DNA from: Synaphobranchus kaupii
Lineage: Eukaryota; Chordata; Actinopteri; Anguilliformes; Synaphobranchidae
NCBI GenBank assembly: GCA_029718625.1
Contig: CM056383.1
Location: forward strand, 22,731,930 to 22,795,929
Direction of reading: 5' to 3'
Length of the DNA: 64,000 nucleotides
Part shown: in pieces, positions 45,000 to 56,325 of the stretch
How positions within the stretch are numbered: position 1 is the first letter of the stretch
Layout: each line of letters opens with the position of its first letter
Program-made: the position numbers and the translations under genes
The notes under the pieces: model-generated
Told to the model about the DNA's origin: nothing
Databases searched by the model: none
Seen by the model: only the letters and a program-made list of their open reading frames with translations

Positions 45000-45890
45000 A
45001 GACTACACAAATGTTTGAACAATTGTCTGCATCCAGTGCTTTGGGTGTATGAAAAGCACATCATGAATAAAATGCATTATTATTTATTTGGATAGAAACC
45101 TGTGTGGTCCTACAGAGCCTATACATTCTCTAGTTCACAAAATTGTGTTCACAAATAATTGTTTTATTTTACATTTTAAAATAAAGTATACTATATACTA
45201 TATACTACTTTACTTATTTGGCTAATCTTTATTTGACCCACACACATACAGTATATTAATGGGGCAAATATCTGGATAGGTTTGTAAAATTTATTATACT
45301 AAAATGTTATACTAAATATTTTATCTGTATTAATTTCCCCTCTTTCTCTAGTTTAAATTATGTCTCTTGGTATAAATGTTGGTTTGTAAATGTGAATGTT
45401 ATATGCTGCTCAGAATTTCCCCATGGGGATAATAAAGTATTCTATCTACAGTATCTATTTTACAATAGATATTTATTTAAAGTTGCAATTTAAAACATTT
45501 TCTAAAATTAACTTGACAACCGAGTATAAACATATTTTTGGAGTGTAATTTTACATCAACGTTCATATAAATGATGTCTTCCATGAAGCAATTTGTTATT
45601 TGACACTTTGATGTGACAAGATTTGAATGACCACATTCTCTTCAGAAGGTAAGATGAAAAAACACAGGGCCAAGTTGCATGAAACAATTTAGAAAAGATT
45701 GGGTAGCATTGCTTTAGAATAGAGCTTGTTTAATTTGTGAGCCAAGAGGGCCAATATTGGTAACTTGGCCTGATTTTGATATAAATACTTTCAAGTGCAG
45801 GCCTTGATTTTGTTTTTATTAATGACTTGTAGACAGTGCAGTGCGTGCAACTTGCCATTTTTGTACGTTATGTTTTTAAAATTTTTTCAT
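45000..45890 (+). repeat. Diverged partial foldback head
   Basis: Aligns with the interior and right arm of the copy A and C heads ('tttgaacaattgtctgcatc', 'aaacacagggccaagttgca', then 'aacttggcc'). With the left-arm fragment at 24,955-25,350 it forms a second, older subfamily. Confidence 0.65.
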
Positions 45891-45922
45891 TGAGAGCATT
45901 TTCTTTTCTACTACGTTCGAGG

Positions 45923-46749
45923 TAGGGATGTTCCTAACGACTAATTTCCCTGACGTTTAAATGGAAGTTTAAACTTAGACTAGTCGACTAGTCTAAAAGT
46001 AAGAAAACATTCAGAAAAGTCAAAATTTTGCACAATTTAATCTATAAGGTTAAACATTGTCTAAAAAAAGATTGCGTGTATTATAAGAGCCATTTGAAAC
46101 CGTTAATCACATTCTTCAATAACCAAATCGTATTTTAAATGCCGCTGAAATGTGTGGCACTTTGCGCTGTGCATTATGAACATTGCACATTATCCTACAA
46201 AACATGAGAACAACTCACTAAATAAAAGTTAACAAATAACATTTATTGAAAACAATATTCAACGTAACAAAAAATCTTTAGGAAACGTGCCTGATTATTA
46301 CAACGGCATTTTCATTGGGTGAACGCAATCGCATAGCAAATACGGTAAAAAATAAGAATCAGTCATCAGAAAAACTACCAATAATAGGCCTACAAAAAAA
46401 AAACCAATTAGGCTTACTGATCGACATGACATTAGATTAGTTTTATTGGGCTATTCAACAACGTGGTAGGCCTACTTACTCTTTCCACCTCACTGGTTTA
46501 ACTTGTGGGGCGAACAGGCCAATGCGTTTTTTTTTTAAAAATCCGGCGTTAACATTAGTAACAGATGCCCGTTTTTTATAAAGCAAAATTTGACTAGGAA
46601 GACATGACGTTTCAGTGCAAATTATGTCATTATGTAATATAAATGTGTACATTAATAAAATAATAAGTTTAACCGACTAGTATTTCTGGTGCCGACTAGC
46701 GAGGGTAGCCATGTTTAATCGACTAGTCGACTAATCGCGCACATCCCTA
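45923..46749. mobile_element. hAT-like non-autonomous element
   Basis: The 827-bp element begins TAGGGATG and ends CATCCCTA. It is flanked by gttcgagg (45,915-45,922) and gtttgagg (46,750-46,757), an 8-bp target duplication with one change. The subterminal regions carry the motif 'actagtcgacta'. No transposase. Confidence 0.8.
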
Positions 46750-46929
46750 GTTTGAGGATGTGAATGATAATGCATATACATTTATGAACTGATAAGATAA
46801 TTAGCAGAGTTTGGTTCTTGATGTAGAGATGACCCCAAGAGTGGAACAGGACACATTGAATGTGTTGTTTTTTTGGTTGAAGTCGTAATTAATCTTCATT
46901 AACATGGATCTAACTGTCATTTGTTACAG

Positions 46930-46990
46930 CTTGACTGAAGATTCAATCCTCATGTCACATGAAGACCATTTTCCAGATAAGGAAATCAAG
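46930..46990 (+). pseudogene. Exon a of the recombinase-like gene
   Basis: Lies between 'ttgttacag' and 'gtattgct'. One base completes a codon from a missing upstream exon, then 20 codons read 'LTEDSILMSHEDHFPDKEIK', an acidic segment. It ends in phase 0, as exon b needs. Confidence 0.45.
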
Positions 46991-47734
46991 GTATTGCTCT
47001 AATCAGGAAAGGGCAGTTATCTTTTAATGATGCAAAACCTGATACCAGCTCAAGCTTGTTTATACTCGTATAGTTTAGTCTTAACATTGAAGTTCACCGT
47101 GCATCTGTTTGCCATTTTTAAGTCCAGTTAAGATAATTATATCAGTGATGTTCACTAGGGTTGGCTCGATGGATGATGTCATCGTCCATCGACCATGATT
47201 GATAGCCATCGACGATGGTTGAGACATGGTGATGTTTGTTTAAATAACAGTGCACTTTTTAAACATGTAGGCTATGAAAATGAACAGTTGGTATTATATT
47301 TGTATGTAAAATTATGTAATTAATTAGTCCCTGTCACAGTTGTTTCCCATATTGAAAAAGAAACAAGGATTCGTGAAGAATTCACGTTGGCAAACTGGAG
47401 CGAGAAACTGCATGCGCCCTAAAACCGACGTCTATTAGCTAAAAAAGTTATTGCTTAATTAAACACTCATGTAAATGATTAACACAGTTTGAGTTGCTAG
47501 GCAATGTGTCATAAAACTACAGATTAGAATTTACCTACAGCTAAGCGAACATTATCTCCTTTGAATGACGTTCAACTGCCCATGCGTAGTGCATTCAATA
47601 TGAGCAGCCATTACTTCGGATTCGACTTCAACGATTTCATCAAACTTACTGTGATTACTGCAAAATAATTAGGATACTGTGGTGAGTGAAGTTGTGTTCT
47701 ACCTCTTATTTGAAATAATTTATCTTTGTCGCAG

Positions 47735-47875
47735 TCATTTCAGGCCAGGATTGAAAGGTTGCGGGAACACCACAATAAATGTGCTGACCACTATAACAGG
47801 GCAGCAGAAGAGCAAAATGCACTTGAAAAAAAGTGTACCTTGCTTTTACAACAAGTGAAGCAGTCCGATAAGTTG
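47735..47875 (+). pseudogene. Exon b: coiled-coil segment
   Basis: Lies between 'tttgtcgcag' and 'gtgagga', 47 codons, phase 0 at both ends. The text 'RIERLREHHNKCADHYNRAA' followed by 'LEKKCTLLLQQVKQ' is helical with heptad hydrophobics, so a coiled coil. The reading has no stop. This is one of the better supported exons. Confidence 0.6.
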
Positions 47876-50327
47876 GTGAGGATATATATTTTTTTAAATG
47901 TAGGTTACAGTCCAATGATTGATATCAATGAGTATACATTGTGCTTATGGGTCAATGACAGATAAGGATTTCAAAATTAAACAAATATATAAAACTGGCT
48001 AAAAATGCTAATTTAAGCACTTTCTATCTTCATTAGGGTGTTGTGTATATAATGCAACAACAGGGATTATTTTTAAGAATGTAATTTACTTTTTTTGGTG
48101 AATCATACCATTTCTCCCATGAAAAATGTCATCCCTGGCTAACGGTAATGGATTTTGAAGTTAATTACATTTCTACCATTCTTGGCATATAAAAGTGTAC
48201 AGATATCCATAGTTGGAGCTCAACAAACAATTACTGCTCTGAAAACTACATTTTCATCACAATTAATATAATAAATTTGGGATTTTGTACTGTCATGGGC
48301 TCATTTGTAGCTGTCCATTACCCACAATTTAGCACCAAAAAGTGAAAAAAAGCTGGAAAATGTTTTAAAAGGCAAGTAAAGGCAATACTATTATTGTTGT
48401 ATCCTCAACTCAACAAAACGGAATAGTGTAATATAACACAAAAATCTGGGTTAAATTACTTTGCTGTGTCATTGTTAGCCAGAATGACATACTGTTAGCT
48501 GGAAGGACATACTGGAAGATTTTGCAGGACTATCATAAAAAGCCGCCTCAGCAACATCTTTCTTTTCAACACTCATATTTACAACAAAGTAAGACAGTGA
48601 CAACTTTTAAAGACTGGAAAAGGTTTTTTTTATTTTTTTAATCTTTAATTTCATGTGTTAAAAATTTACCTTAAAGGTGCACTATGCAGGATTTTTTCCT
48701 TTCAAGTATTGTAAAGTAACCAATGCACAAGCAATCTTTTGAAAAAAATCATTTCTAAAACCTTGCTCCTCTGCCTGTATTTATCATTCAAAGATGTGTT
48801 CGGGACGTTTCTGGGCAAGGCACTCTTTTCTGTGTGGAGAGGGGTGGGTTTGGCTAGCTATGATGGTCTGCTAATGTTAGGCTAATTATTCTACACACGA
48901 TTCCGTCTTTTTTCAGACATTTAGGGCACTGAGCTGGCTGAATTTCTCACTGCCACGGTTTAAAACAGGAAGCGGTCCTGAGATCACAAGCTTGCAAATG
49001 GATGTGATACAGTTATAGGCCAATAATGAAATAAAATAGTTTTTTAAAACTTCAGATTTTCTCAACCTGGTGTAATTTCTGCCCGCATGATTTTTAATTA
49101 TCACGGGAGCTTGATGTTGTAGCCTATCGCACCAGGAAAACAGAAGGCTACACGTTAAAATCCTTGAAACCACTAGTAACATTTACGTTGCAAACATAGA
49201 ATCCCCAATTACAACTGCGATCGTCGGAGACAGCAGTAACAATGAACCAGATACATGCTTCTTAGCAGACGCTTTTATCCAAAGCGACATAGCCTACAGT
49301 ATATGAATGCATACATTATGAAGAAGGGGTCGATGTTGGGGAGCTGAGGACTTCAAAACGATAGCAAAAGTGTTAATTTAATCATACACTGCCCAATTAC
49401 TGTTACCTTCCATCTAGAACAATGCATGTTGCTAAAAATTTTATGTTCATTTTATCTTCGCTTGACATTTTTCACGTGCCCATACTATACAATCTCTGCC
49501 TCAATTGAGGGGAGTAGGCGGGTTTAGAACAGAGGAAGGGACCTTTTTGATAGTAAAGACAGGACCACAGCAAGGCTAAAAATCCTGCATAAAGCTATAA
49601 TAAAATCTTGTTATATTAATAAATATCAATAATTACGTTATATTTTTCATGATTTGAACAATAACATCACAAGATTCAACGATAATGACCCATGTTGCTA
49701 TCATTGAATCATGAATTCAAGATAACATAATATCAACTCAATGCCTAAAAGGTTACAAATACTAATAAAAAACTAGATTCTTATACATGTGTCATTCTGG
49801 ATAAAGGATGACATGTCCTTGATAACAGAGGTTCACTGTTATCCAGGAATGACAAATCGTTACCCAGGAATGACAACCTATTTTCCCTTTATAATCAGGC
49901 ACTGACTTGGCCAACTGTGGAAAACTACAACTTAACCTTCATCACTTTAATGTCATCTTTTAGATCAAATAGACTGCTTTTAAATATAAAAACATTATAA
50001 ATGTTTTATTTGTTTTATCCAGAATGACACATGATTTTGCTACATAGTGCACCAGTGACCGAAAAGGTCAAAAATGTAAGAGAGACTTACTGACCTTTCC
50101 ACATGTTTTGTAGGTCATTCGGGATCATATTTTTTATGCAATATCCTGTCACCTGACTATCAAAATGCATTATGGTCCAAAATGGTCATTAAATGTCTGT
50201 TATCCAGGAATGACATTAGGGAAATGAGTGAAGAATATTGGGACGCAGCCAGTGTTAGGTGCTGCATGTCTCAGAGGCTATGGTGGAAACCTTTATTTTT
50301 CTGCATTGTTTTTTTTGTGTGCTTCAG
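47876..50327 (+). other. Intron b-c, with a recurring motif and a MITE
   Basis: Contains a TTAA-type MITE candidate (48,671-49,598), an inverted L2-tail piece ('cttagcagacgcttttatcc', 49,260-49,279) and about seven copies, in both directions, of a motif close to 'ttatccaggaatgaca'. No coding sequence recognised. Confidence 0.45.
48671..49598. mobile_element. MITE candidate with TTAA-like end
   Basis: The left end 'ttaaaggtgcactatgcagg' and right end 'aaaaatcctgcataaagc' are imperfect inverted repeats; the left one is a very common fish repeat end. The inverted L2-tail piece lies inside. No transposase. Confidence 0.4.
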
Positions 50328-50470
50328 CTCACCGATACGATGCAAAGTTGGGACCCTGAAGCACTCGGAAGCAGCGTGGACTTAAGCGAAGTACACTCGG
50401 AAGTCAGCACAGAGAGAGTGCCTATGTCTACGAGAACGCTATTAAATGCTGATTCTTTGGTCCTTGGGAG
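50328..50470 (+). pseudogene. Exon c: acidic Ser/Thr-rich segment
   Basis: Starts after 'tgtgcttcag' in phase 0 and reads 'LTDTMQSWDPEALGSSVDLS' then 'EVHSEVSTERVPMSTRTLLN'. It needs to end in phase 2 to join exon d, and exactly there (after 50,470) the sequence is AG/atgagt instead of AG/gtgagt. Reading on gives a stop two codons later. Confidence 0.55.
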
Positions 50471-50476
50471 ATGAGT
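50471..50476 (+). other. Probable mutated splice donor of exon c
   Basis: 'cttgggag/atgagt' would be a perfect donor with g in place of a at 50,471, and the phase fits exon d. The change would disable splicing of exon c. Confidence 0.5.
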
Positions 50477-50853
50477 GTAGTCAACTAGTCTAGAAAACCA
50501 ATTTTGTAATTGGTATTAATCTATTTTTGTATACAGTCACTCAGATTCACTCCTTTCAAAGGGTAATGGGGACTCAAATTTTTGGATCTAATTCTAATTT
50601 TGGGATATTGGAAGCCAGACATCCTCAAATGCAAGCTATAGCTATCCATATTATAATTTTAGCACTTAACACTTGTGGTGCTGTGGTTTGCTTCATAACC
50701 ATTAACATCAAGTGGTGCAGAAATGCATTTTAATGAGCAAAGTGTGTAAAAAGTTGCATCAGCATTTCTTCCTTTATGCTAAATATATTTACTATTTATG
50801 CTCTGAGACAGAACAGTTGCATTGAGCAATTGTGCCCAATTTGTAATGTGGCG
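50477..50853. other. Intron c-d, left part, unassigned
   Basis: About 380 bp of intron between exon c and the LTR. A 68-residue frame at 50,527-50,733 has no motif. Confidence 0.3.
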
Positions 50854-52776
50854 TGACGCAGCAAGGGGATTCTTTAAGCCCTAAGGCCACTAAGGCGGGA
50901 AACCTCGCAGATAAGGGAGGAGACAAGACAGGGAACACACGTACCTAACCGGCTCACTGTCACACACCAATGAGTAGAAGCACAAACGCCAGGTTTTTTC
51001 AGTAAGAAAGCCAAACAAAGCGAATGGAACAAAGCACTAGGCTCTCAAACTTCTACAAGCTAAGTGACTAGAGAACGAGCCGGAAATAAACGCCCTGTTT
51101 CGGTAACGAGACACATAAGAACAGGCGAGCAGCGCAATGGCACAAACACACACCAAACGTACCAAAGCTACTAACCAGCTCACTGTCACACGCCAAAGAG
51201 TAGAAGCACACACGCTTGGTTTTTTCAGTAAGAAAACCAAACAAAGCGAATGGAACAAAGCACTAGGCTCTCAAACTTCTACGAGCTAAGTGACTAGAGA
51301 ACGAGCCGGAAATAAACGCCCTGTCTCGGTCAAGAGACACATAAGAACGGGCGAGTAGCGCAATGGCACAAATAAAACACAGTCAACAAACACTGCGAAA
51401 TAATACGGTAGTATTTGAGGAGGCGAAAAGAAATGGAGATCTAACGTTCCAAGGCTATTCTCAGACTCGCAGTCACACACAAACATGTCCACAACATCGC
51501 CCAATCTTCCCTATAGGAAGACATGTACCGAAAGACGAAACAGAACTACACTTCCGAACAAAATCGTCAAAAGCTCCATGTACGGAGACAGGTACCGAAA
51601 GGAACGTACAGGACAGGCTGCACCGGACATTTACCGGCTAAAAGACCAAAGCGAGATTAGTAGAAAATAAACGCCCTGCCTCTCCATTATGAGGAATATA
51701 ACGAGGCGAACAGGAACAAAGATTTAACGTTCCATGGCTAGTTTCATAGGCTCGCAGTCAAATGCAGAAAACATAAAGGGGTAAACGCCCGATCTCCCAG
51801 GAGAGAGAAACATTTTACAGGCGAGCCGACGGAGCACCATCGTCCCATAACTTTATTATCAAACATGACTAACGCAAGCTTAATTGAAAACACACGCCCT
51901 AGCCTCTCAGTAAAGGAATATATAACGAGGCGAAATGGAACAGAAAACTAACGTTCCAAGGCTATTTTCAGAGACTCGCAGTCACACACAAACATGTCCA
52001 CAATATCGTCCAGTCTCCCAATTGGAAGACATGTACCGAAGGGCGAACAGAACTACAGTTCCGAACAAAATCGCCAAAAAGGTCCATGTATAGAGACCGG
52101 TATAGAGGGACGCACAGGACAGCTGGACCGGAATTATTGGCGAACAGATTAACGCAAGCTCAATCGAAAATACATGCCCTGCCTCTAAGAATAAATAAAG
52201 CCCTAAAGTCAGTATGATAAAACGCCCTGTCTCTTAGTAAGAAACTACCATACAAATACACACAAACAAAGACTTTCACGGAAGACAGCAGACAGAGAGA
52301 GGAGAAAGAGACAGAAAAAGGGCAAACGATCTAGGCAACAGACAAACAAAGGTAAGACCAGAAAGCGGAGACAGAAACGACCACACAAAAAAGGAATTCA
52401 TCCTGAAAGCTCAAAGCACAAAGGCACGTCCCGCAAAACTCCAATATAGCACAACGGAGCAAAACGGTCTCCTTAACTCCAGACCTATCATACTGGCTAA
52501 AACTTTAAAAGGGCGAAAATAAACCGCACACAAAACAGCACAAATAATGCCAAAAATACACCACAGTACAAACAACAATCAACAATCAATATCGAAGCCC
52601 AGAACGAAAGAAACATGGGCTTAAATAGCTCACCCCAAAGCACGCACACCTGTCTCGGTAATGAGACTTCTTCCGCGAAAGACGAGATGGAGCCAAAACT
52701 CCACTAACGGAGCAGCGCCCACGTGTGGTGACCGAGGAACACGACCGCGAGGGAGAAAGGGTCATAAACCATGACA
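50854..52776 (-). mobile_element. Gypsy-like LTR (long), first copy
   Basis: Read on the minus strand it starts TGTCATGGTTTATGACCC and ends CTTGCTGCGTCA, a 1.9-kb LTR. It has a TATTTAAG box near 52,622 (minus) and many copies of 'acgccctgtctc' on the plus strand. A 227-bp tandem duplication lies at 50,949-51,362. No internal region adjoins, so at this site it is a solo LTR in intron c-d. No clear target duplication is seen. The frames of 60-92 residues within it are repeated in the second copy only because the DNA is duplicated. Confidence 0.65.
50949..51362 (+). repeat. 227-bp tandem duplication in the LTR
   Basis: 'ctcactgtcacac', 'gagtagaagcaca', 'caaacttctacgagctaag' and 'acgccctgtctcggt' recur at a 227-bp spacing. 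The same duplication is in the second LTR copy (from about 60,789), so it is older than the segmental duplication. Confidence 0.85.
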
Positions 52777-52843
52777 CAATTTTTTATTTTTGTTGTATGA
52801 TGTATTTTTTCAGACAAACTATGCTGCTATGGAGCAAGACTTT

Positions 52844-53828
52844 GGGCTCTATTTTCAAACCGGCGCAAACCAGCGCAAGGGGACGGTATAGTCAAACGCA
52901 AGCTTGTTGACAGCATCAACGTCTTAAAACTGGCGCTATGGCGTTTCTCAGCAATACCGCTAGGATCAACAAATTCTCAACATAACATCCTTTCGCTTGC
53001 GCTGCAGTGGGATGGGTGGCGCTGTCTGGGGCGTGTTCTAAAATACTTTCGGCTCAGTGACAATTTGAACCAACGAAAACCCATTGCGTTATGATCAGCT
53101 GGAACCACCTCTTAGCGGCAACGCAATAGACTCTGGCAATTTGGCAACTTATTAGTCATGTAGTTCTATGTAGTGTCTATAGGTGATGCCAACATTACAC
53201 TTCCATTTAATGAACAAATAGCCTATAATTATTATTAATTAATTAATTTTAATTTAAACTACTAGAATAAAACAGGACAGCTTACAAGAAACTTGCGATC
53301 ATGTAGGCCAATAGCCTATAATATATAAATTACACATTGACACAGTTGAATCATAAGCCTACCATTTGAATCATAATTATGCCTACATCACCTAATGTAG
53401 GCTAATTAATGCATTCGCCACCTCCTCCCGTGCCTTCCGAACTTCTGGGAGACGAGGTGGTGTGGATTGTGATCCATAAATTACTACAGTCCTAGCCTGT
53501 ACTTCTGTTGCAAGTATGTCTGATTCCTGTGCGGAAAATCGCTCTTGTCGTTGACGGTCCAGTGCGTTTGGGTTGCTCATTATGAAATTGCATGGAGCGA
53601 TTGCGTTCCAACTGGCTTTTTTTAAAGCATGAGAACAACAATTTGATTGGCTACCATAGAGACACACCTTGGACATTTAAACCCAGCCTTTTAGCAATAC
53701 CGCCATCAGATGCGCCAAGATTGCCGTCATGAAATTACCAAATTTCTCGCCGACACGCCCTCAGAGCGATACCGCCAAGCGCTTACTCTTGTGTTCACCA
53801 TTGCGTTTGGTTTATTAAAATAGAGCCC
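52844..53828 (-). mobile_element. PIF/Harbinger-like element inside exon d
   Basis: The 985-bp element starts GGGCTCTATTTTCAA and ends with the complementary AAAATAGAGCCC; ttt flanks it (52,841-52,843 and 53,829-53,831), the 3-bp duplication of Harbinger elements. The subterminal parts are rich in 'gcgcaa' and 'gcgtttgg'. It retains a fragment of a Myb-like protein (53,392-53,580) but no transposase. Confidence 0.8.
53392..53580 (-). pseudogene. Myb/SANT-like protein fragment of a Harbinger element
   Basis: From 'MSNPNALDRQ', the reading 'RQERFSAQESDILATEVQAR' followed by 'REEVANAL' resembles the Myb/SANT DNA-binding domain of the second Harbinger protein. Only about 62 residues remain, and the C-terminus is missing. 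An identical frame is in the second copy at 63,164-63,352. Confidence 0.5.
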
Positions 53829-54966
53829 TTTACCTGTCAGCTCAGGAACTTCACCTATTTCTACAGACAATGTATTTGTAAGTATTGAGAAAGTTGCACT
53901 TGGTGTTATGAAAATCAATTCAGTCAAATACGTGGAAAAAAGTATCTAGCACTTCCATTGTACGGCTCTGAGGTCACAATTAAAAGGTTTTGGGCCTTTA
54001 CAATGTGACAGAATAAACGATCACAGTTGGGGTCTAATTAGTGGAGAAAGTTATTAGTTTATTTCAGGGATGGGAAAATATATCGAAATTCAATATCGCG
54101 ATACAAAAATGTGACGATACGTATCGTGGGGCAGAAAAACGAATCACGATATTACACGTATTTTATTCTGCTGTAGTAATCACAAATGAGGGGACTTACC
54201 TGTTACTTTCATGCACTCCATCACCCATTAGACATTTATTACATCAGAGGGCATCATCCAGCTAGCTTGCTCATCACAATAGCCTACGTTTTATTGCAGA
54301 CTGAATAGTCATTGACAAGTGCTGGCCCAATAAACGTGTCAGTGTAAAGCATTCACTGCTTATAAGCTATTGTTCACGGAGAGTTTAAAGAGATACTGCA
54401 GAGCCTTTTCTAAGGCCTTTTTTACTGCTTCAATTTGAACTGGAACTCGTGAGTAGGTGTGGTCATATGACGAAGATGCCACGTAGTCATATTATGAATA
54501 TTCATACGGTCAAGGAGTGAAAGGGTGTGTCTTGGTGAACTGACTCAGCCCCACTGAACTCAATACGCTCATTCACGCTAAAGTAACGTTACTATTAAAT
54601 ACATTCAAAAACAGCAAAACCCAGTCACACAGTAACGTTAGTATATTGAACATGGCTGGTTGTAGCGCCCTCATCCACTTGGTCCGGAGAGAATTGTTAT
54701 AATTTATTAGCTAACGTCATTATTCATAAATGATAACTAAGATAACTAGCTAACTAGCTAAATTAGGAGTTCTCTGGACCAAATGGGGCTAAACTCACAC
54801 ACAATAGACTGCCTTGCATTACCTAACTTATCGATACATTCCGTCTCTCGGCAGGTTATGAAAGCTAACAGAGTTGAGGAACAATACATCTCTGACTCCT
54901 TGGCATAATGCAGGCAAGTTAGCTAAAGATACCAAAGTAAGACGTTGTAGATGAATAACTCTCTAT

Positions 54967-56325
54967 GGCTACGTTCACACTGCAGGTAAAAAGTGGCCCA
55001 GATCCGATTTTTTCCTCAAATGTGACACAGATCTGATTTTTTATGGAAGTGTGAACAGCGAAAATCACATTGAATCTGACATTTCCAATTCTCATTTGGG
55101 CCACTTTTGAATGTGGTATTAGATTCCGATACATAACCGATTGTGTCAAAGCGAACGCAGTCTGAACAGTCAGATCGGAATTAATGTGACTTTTTACGTC
55201 ATTTTTGATGTAGCAGGGCATTATGGTGTATTCAAATGAACTCGCAAGTCCGAATATTTCCTTCCGAGAAGAAAAAATGTCATGTTCAAATCGTTTTTTC
55301 TTCTCGTTAATCAGAAATATTCCGACTTCCGAGATAATTTGAATACACCATTAGAACGTAGCGCACGGGCTAGTTAGGTTATCAACACATTCACATTATA
55401 TTATCATGTGTTGTCATTTTAGATAAGTGGTAAATGTGCAAAGCAGTGGATTTTTTTGGGCACAAACGATAGCCTACACCATAATAAGTCGTAGGCTACG
55501 TTTTTATATCATTCGCGGACAGCTGCGTTAACCGTTTTGTGATTTAAAATAATGTTAGAACTGTCCATATTATTGTCTTGGTTTGTTGCACGGTATTTAT
55601 TATTCACGGTTTTCTCATGTAGCTGTTTACCGAACGGTAATGATTGTCGGTCCAATAATGTGTCAATAGTTTAATCTAAGGGTGCGCAGTGATGTTGGGC
55701 TATAGCCTAACGTTACACATGAAGTTGAACAGATGTGTCGTGTGATAGCTTTTTTATACTGTGTATTTTAACACGGCTGGAATGCTGTATTGGCCAATCT
55801 GCATCCCGGAACTATCCGTTTTATAAATGTTATATCGACTGGTCTCACTAGCCAAACGGCCGAGCGCTCCATTTTCTTAACTCGCCCGTCCTCAGAATCA
55901 CTAATTTCATGCCTTGCTTGAGTTTCACTGAAACCGCCCATGTCACGGTCCCCCCATTTCTGGCTCAGATCTCGCATTCACGAGTCCCTCTGCACAGAAG
56001 TAGCAGCCATGGCAGCACAAAAAGCTAGGCTTTTCCCCCCCGTCTCCTCACCCTTACATTAGCTCCACTGCACATCAACTTTAAAATTAACGCAGAAGCT
56101 GTGACTTTGATGACTTCCTTTTTGTTGTTGTTTATTTCTGCAGGCTGTGTAACAGGCGCTATGTCTTTTGTTAATTTGCACGGGTCATTTGAGCAGAGCA
56201 ATCGGTTCACACTGGAATCAGATATGGGCCACATTAAAAAATGTATGTGAACAGCCAAACAAAAAAAATCTGATCTGAGCAATAAATCGGAATTGAGCAC
56301 TAAGGCCTGCAGTGTGAACGTAGCC
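54967..56325. mobile_element. Nested TIR element, GGCTACGTTCACACTGCAGG ends
   Basis: The left end GGCTACGTTCACACTGCAGG has its perfect complement at 56,306-56,325. Matching subterminal words ('cagatctgat', 'gggccac') continue inward for about 200 bp. No transposase. The frames 54,919-55,221 and 56,025-56,300 (both minus) are in these repeats. Confidence 0.75.
55222..55352. mobile_element. Innermost small palindromic element
   Basis: 'atggtgtattcaaatgaact' at the left and 'gataatttgaatacaccat' at the right are inverted, with 'ccgaatattt' and 'aaatattccg' inside; the 131-bp block folds on itself. It is the fourth level of nesting. Confidence 0.65.

Larger units (their letters stand above)
52814..53877 (+). 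pseudogene. Exon d, split by a Harbinger-like insertion
   Basis: Starts after 'tattttttcag'. Joining 52,814-52,843 to 53,832-53,877 (leaving out the insertion and one ttt copy) gives one base plus 25 codons reading 'QTMLLWSKTLPVSSGTSP' then 'ISTDNVF', followed by the donor gtaagt. Exon e also ends '..SVF/gtaagt'. Confidence 0.55.
50856..54228 (+). repeat. Segmental duplication, first copy
   Basis: This stretch (LTR, exon d with its Harbinger-like insertion, start of the hAT-like element) recurs in the same order and direction at 60,685-64,000. I noticed only about four substitutions over the last 1.4 kb, so the duplication is young. Confidence 0.9.

Noticed and set aside
47150..47240. hAT-like left end ('gggttggctcgatgg' with 'catcgtccatcg')
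   Set aside because: The start looks like fish hAT ends, but no right end or target duplication was found.
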